7,094 bases of DNA. Origin: Clostridiaceae bacterium (GTDB lineage: Bacteria > Bacillota_A > Clostridia > Clostridiales > Clostridiaceae). Position numbers and translations under genes: made by a program. This document shows positions 6,225 through 7,094 of this stretch, one piece after another. Numbering within the stretch: the first letter of the stretch is position 1; each line of letters begins with the position of its first letter. The notes below the pieces were generated by a model that saw nothing but the letters and a program-made list of their open reading frames with translations, was not told where the DNA came from and did not search any database. Where the stretch lies: assembly GCA_029256485.1 (NCBI GenBank), contig JAQSXU010000176.1, forward strand, positions 1-7,094, given 5' to 3'.

Positions 6225-6773
6225 TCACTTAACATACCTACATAAAAAACTTCTTTTATTTACATCATAATCCCTTGATTTCATAAGAATAATACTTTCA
6301 TCAATAGCCGAGAGGATACCCATTAATCCAACAAGTAAGATAAAGAAAATTTTTAATTCTCCAAAAATAATTGCTATAGGTATAATAACAAAAATCAATA
6401 AACCAGTTAACTTGTTACCAATGGTATGTATCATCCCCCACTGCTTGAATTTGTATCTAGTATATGCTAAATTGATAATTCTAAGTATCATAATAATAAC
6501 AATAATAGCTATTAGATTAGGGCTCCAATAAAACTCCTCTAAAAAAACAACACCCAAGCTCATTATAAGAAACATAACATCAGCTATACTATCAAGAAAG
6601 GCTCCAAATCTTGATGTAGCTTTTAATCTCCTAGCAAGAATTCCATCTAAAACATCACTAAATCCACATACAGTATAAAGAATAAAAAATGCTATTATAT
6701 TATTCCTACTAAATGGTAATAGCATGGAGAGTACAATACGAATAAAAGTTATAATATTTGGCAACTTCTTCAT
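6225..6773 (-). CDS. CDP-alcohol phosphatidyltransferase (PgsA-like)
   Basis: Integral membrane enzyme of 182 residues that would transfer a phosphatidyl group from CDP-diacylglycerol to an alcohol acceptor such as glycerol 3-phosphate. The full CDP-alcohol phosphotransferase motif D-x2-DG-x2-AR-x8-G-x3-D-x3-D is intact: D40, D43, G44, A47, R48, G57, D61, D65. The opening LPNIITFIRIVLSMLLPF resembles the start of PgsA. About five or six hydrophobic helices follow (about 24-38, 62-79, 86-104, 122-137, 141-157). Length fits phosphatidylglycerophosphate synthases (about 180-195), but phosphatidylserine or cardiolipin synthase-type activity cannot be excluded, and the acceptor is not decided by the motif. 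The frame allows a start at 6788, but AAAGGA lies six bases before the ATG at 6773, which I prefer. A 40-bp tandem duplication covers this start region. The family is certain; the acceptor is inferred. Confidence 0.92.
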   Translation of the reverse strand: MKKLPNIITFIRIVLSMLLPFSRNNIIAFFILYTVCGFSDVLDGILARRLKATSRFGAFLDSIADVMFLIMSLGVVFLEEFYWSPNLIAIIVIIMILRIINLAYTRYKFKQWGMIHTIGNKLTGLLIFVIIPIAIIFGELKIFFILLVGLMGILSAIDESIILMKSRDYDVNKRSFLCRYVK

Positions 6774-6813
6774 TCTGGATCCTTTCATACAATCTCTTTG
6801 GCAACTTCTTCAT
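6709..6813 (-). other. Overlapping out-of-frame leader ORF created by the duplication
   Basis: The upstream copy of the 40-bp repeat carries the same AAAGGA (6820-6825) and ATG (6811-6813) as the real start. Because 40 is not a multiple of three, translation from it enters another frame: it reads MKKLPKRLYE, then continues to a TAG at 6709-6711, 34 residues in all, ending about 60 bases inside the phosphatidyltransferase gene. The product has no recognisable domain. It may be a decoy that lowers translation of the real gene, or a harmless by-product. Confidence 0.35.
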
Positions 6814-6836
6814 TCTGGATCCTTTCATACAATCTC
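6757..6836. repeat. Perfect 40-bp tandem duplication over the phosphatidyltransferase start
   Basis: Positions 6757-6796 and 6797-6836 are identical over all 40 bases and directly adjacent. Each copy begins TTTGGCAACTTCTTCATTC and ends CATACAATCTC. On the minus strand each copy contains the ribosome binding site AAAGGA, the ATG and the first codons of the phosphatidyltransferase. Complete identity suggests a recent slippage or unequal-crossover event. Confidence 0.97.
6780..6785 (-). promoter_or_regulatory. Ribosome binding site of the phosphatidyltransferase
   Basis: On the minus strand AAAGGA is six bases before the ATG at 6771-6773, supporting the 182-residue product over the longer start at 6788, which has only a weak AAAGAG upstream. 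An identical site lies 40 bases farther up in the second repeat copy. Confidence 0.65.
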
Positions 6837-7094
6837 ATAATAGGCAATCGTTAAACCATCAGTTTTTGAAATTTATGTTACAAATGATACTAATTTTCTG
6901 GCTTCAGTTGCCCTTCTGGCAAGCTAAGCCACAAAACTCTTATTATTTGAATCATATATATAGTATCATATGTGTTTTGCAATTGCTAAACTCGTAGTAA
7001 AATAACTTATCGGTGTTGCACATAAACTATAATGTAAGATCGGCTTCTAATCTTTAACTAGTATAATCTTATATATTATTTAGAAAGCATTGAT
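6837..7094. other. Non-coding region to the right edge
   Basis: No supported gene lies here. On the minus strand a weak promoter candidate for the phosphatidyltransferase is TTGCAA (6977-6982), a 16-base spacer and TATATA (6955-6960). A small two-part hairpin spans 6900-6930: GGCTT/AAGCC outside and TTGCC/GGCAA inside around a CTTCT loop. Neither strand has a T-run directly after it, so it is not an evident terminator. The last 80 bases are AT-rich and may begin the control region of a gene beyond the edge. Confidence 0.4.

Noticed and set aside
6758..6997. 79-residue rightward open frame at the right end
   Set aside because: It starts inside the antisense of the phosphatidyltransferase start, runs through the 40-bp repeat and has no ribosome binding site or domain.
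1..7094. Mobile element, phage, CRISPR or defence island
   Set aside because: No transposase, integrase, terminal inverted repeats, spaced direct repeats or nuclease/NTPase motifs were seen; the genes are ordinary chromosomal functions plus two unknowns.

Overview
This is an AT-rich window with strong AGGAGG-type ribosome binding sites and compact intrinsic terminators, most consistent with a low-GC Gram-positive anaerobe of the class Clostridia, possibly Lachnospiraceae-like. That placement is inferred from composition, gene style and protein flavour, not from a marker gene. There is no rRNA, tRNA, CRISPR array, transposase or phage gene. All genes look intact, and this reads as an ordinary chromosomal region.

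Layout, left to right. Positions 1-382 are non-coding: a good sigma-A-type promoter points off the left edge, and a nested inverted repeat precedes an acetate/succinate uptake transporter of the GPR1/FUN34/YaaH (SatP) family (383-955, +). The next 298 bases hold a large hairpin whose loop carries a 15-bp tandem repeat, a 16-bp palindrome, and a complete intrinsic terminator that ends only 20 bases before the next start codon. Then comes a methyl-accepting chemotaxis protein (1254-2894, +) that lacks an extracellular sensor and instead has a putative Cache/PAS-like domain at its C-terminus. A bidirectional hairpin separates it from a convergent cysteine-rich protein of unknown function (2943-3527, -). 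After a 405-base divergent intergenic region there is a coiled-coil protein of unknown function (3933-4871, +), a perfect 17-bp bidirectional terminator, and two leftward genes: a CDP-alcohol phosphatidyltransferase (6225-6773, -) followed by an MscS-family mechanosensitive channel (4960-6024, -), which appears to have its own promoter.

The genes do not form one pathway. The leftward pair are both envelope functions (phospholipid headgroup synthesis and osmotic relief). The transporter and chemoreceptor on the left could both concern small organic acids, but only proximity suggests this. I do not see a clear new multi-gene system. The most interesting points are at the regulatory level: a perfect 40-bp tandem duplication that duplicates the ribosome binding site and start codon of the phosphatidyltransferase and creates an overlapping out-of-frame decoy ORF; the terminator lying directly against the chemoreceptor's ribosome binding site; and the chemoreceptor's unusual domain order. 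Three start codons (cysteine-rich protein, channel, phosphatidyltransferase) were placed downstream of the longest open frame because of ribosome binding sites, and the channel starts with TTG.
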